Positions 43,428-44,147 of a stretch of DNA of 44,147 nucleotides are shown piece after piece. The DNA is from Rhodoferax sp. (lineage in GTDB: Bacteria > Pseudomonadota > Gammaproteobacteria > Burkholderiales > Burkholderiaceae_C): NCBI RefSeq assembly GCF_025356155.1, contig NZ_JANXUQ010000246.1, forward strand, positions 1 to 44,147, written 5' to 3'. Position numbers and translations under genes: made by a program. A model generated the notes under the pieces. That model saw only the letters and a program-made list of their open reading frames with translations. It did no database searches and had not been told where the DNA came from. Numbering within the stretch: the stretch's first letter is position 1; each line of letters starts with the position of its first letter.

Positions 43428-43861
43428 TACAAAATTCCCTTGATATCCACTTCAAAGCGTAGCGATTTGCCGGCGAGTGGATGGTTGAAGTCTACCAGTA
43501 GCCCATCTTCATCACGCTCGCGCACGATGCCAGTAAATTGTTGTCCTGCGGTGTTTTGCATGGTGATGTTGGCGTGCAGTTCTGGCATTGCGTCATCCGG
43601 CAAATCACTGCGACGAATACGCTGCACGAGATCAGGGTTGTGCGCACCGAATGCGGCATCGGGCGGCAAATCAAAACTGCGACAGGTGTCAGTCGGCAGG
43701 CCGATGAGACATTGCTCGAGGGGCGTCGCAAGCTCGCCAGTACCGAGTTGCAAGGTTGCTGGACGATGATCGAACGTGCTGATGAATTCAAAACCGTCGC
43801 TATTGGTGACGCGGTAATGCAGTGTGATGAGGCTGTTCGCGGTGATGATTTCGGTGTTCAT
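43427..43861 (-). CDS. fkpB: FKBP-type peptidyl-prolyl isomerase, SlpA/FkpB type
   Basis: 144 residues, cytoplasmic FKBP with the insert-in-flap domain of the SlpA/SlyD group: [50 protein letters not shown], then [17 protein letters not shown]. Between lspA and ispH, a placement conserved in proteobacteria. Overlaps lspA by ATGA and ispH by TAATG, so all three are translationally coupled. Confidence 0.93.
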   Translation of the reverse strand: MNTEIITANSLITLHYRVTNSDGFEFISTFDHRPATLQLGTGELATPLEQCLIGLPTDTCRSFDLPPDAAFGAHNPDLVQRIRRSDLPDDAMPELHANITMQNTAGQQFTGIVRERDEDGLLVDFNHPLAGKSLRFEVDIKGIL

Positions 43862-44147
43862 ACGGGCGTGATTTTCGGGCGGCGAAATTCGTGCAACACC
43901 ATCAATGCAACACCGACGGTAATCGCAGAATCGGCGACATTGAAGGCGGGAAAATGATGCCCAGCGTAATGGAAATCGAGGAAGTCGACGACCGCATCGA
44001 AACGCAAGCGGTCAATTAGATTGCCCGCCGCGCCACCCAAAATGAGTGCCAGTGCTACGGACAATAATCGCTCGGTGGTGTGTTGGCGCAGCATGAAAAT
44101 CAGCCAAGCGCAAACGCTGATTGCCAGCGCGACAAAGAACCATTTTT
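43858..44147 (-). CDS. lspA: signal peptidase II, N-terminus beyond the window
   Basis: The last 95 or so residues of prolipoprotein signal peptidase, which cleaves lipoprotein signal peptides in the inner membrane. Catalytic aspartates are visible in [19 protein letters not shown] and [11 protein letters not shown]. Two transmembrane helices are included. The frame stays open to the window edge ([20 protein letters not shown]), so the gene is cut, not broken. GC is visibly lower than in the rest of the window. Confidence 0.92.
   Translation of the reverse strand, partial: KWFFVALAISVCAWLIFMLRQHTTERLLSVALALILGGAAGNLIDRLRFDAVVDFLDFHYAGHHFPAFNVADSAITVGVALMVLHEFRRPKITPV

Overview
The window looks like chromosomal DNA of a betaproteobacterium of the order Burkholderiales, most probably family Comamonadaceae (Rhodoferax/Polaromonas-like). 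The basis is the high GC content, the protein types, the conserved blocks trpS/site-2 protease/YciO/Rnm and lspA-fkpB-ispH, and short dispersed intergenic repeats ending in a 'cgagggctagcggcc' core. The genus is an inference. No rRNA, insertion sequence, prophage or CRISPR array was seen; there is one tRNA.

Layout. 1-6.2 kb: metabolic genes (zinc alcohol dehydrogenase, FabH-like ketoacyl synthase, GNAT acetyltransferase, acyl-CoA synthetase). 6.2-9.3 kb: a lipoprotein with five Ig-like repeats and a C-terminal DUF3494 ice-binding domain, then a lipoprotein esterase. 9.5-11.8 kb: a broken ClsC-type phospholipase D/cardiolipin synthase gene and an alpha/beta hydrolase. 12.1-15.9 kb: a tight operon of three small membrane proteins, a TetR regulator, a DUF2867 protein and an AarF/UbiB-type kinase, behind a promoter carrying a perfect 11-bp dyad.

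15.9-27.4 kb is the most interesting part. A CsgG-like protein, an OmpA-domain protein and several unrecognised secreted proteins surround an ECF sigma factor of the kinase-linked type and a 998-residue transmembrane Ser/Thr kinase with a TPR-like C-terminal half. Five intergenic sites, all pointing into these genes, share TGTCGCA-N15-GCGTCTTA (exact 15-base spacer). This is the form expected of an ECF promoter and suggests one regulon: kinase -> sigma factor -> envelope/secreted proteins. The sigma factor has Asn-Thr-Thr-Gly where ordinary ECF factors have the acidic DAED motif, which fits activation by threonine phosphorylation.

27.4-38.6 kb: TonB-C-like secreted protein, NagX-like acyltransferase, UshA-like nucleotidase, hybrid histidine kinase, RluA-type pseudouridine synthase, Rnm, YciO, M50 protease, TrpRS with a YegP-like tail, and an FKBP isomerase. 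38.6-41 kb: a small helix-turn-helix gene behind a c-di-GMP-I (GEMM) riboswitch with a possible Shine-Dalgarno-sequestering hairpin, a frameshifted secreted protein, and a GGDEF protein. 41-44.1 kb (minus strand): tRNA-Ser(CGA) just downstream of serS, then ispH, fkpB and the window-truncated lspA. GC content falls near the right end.
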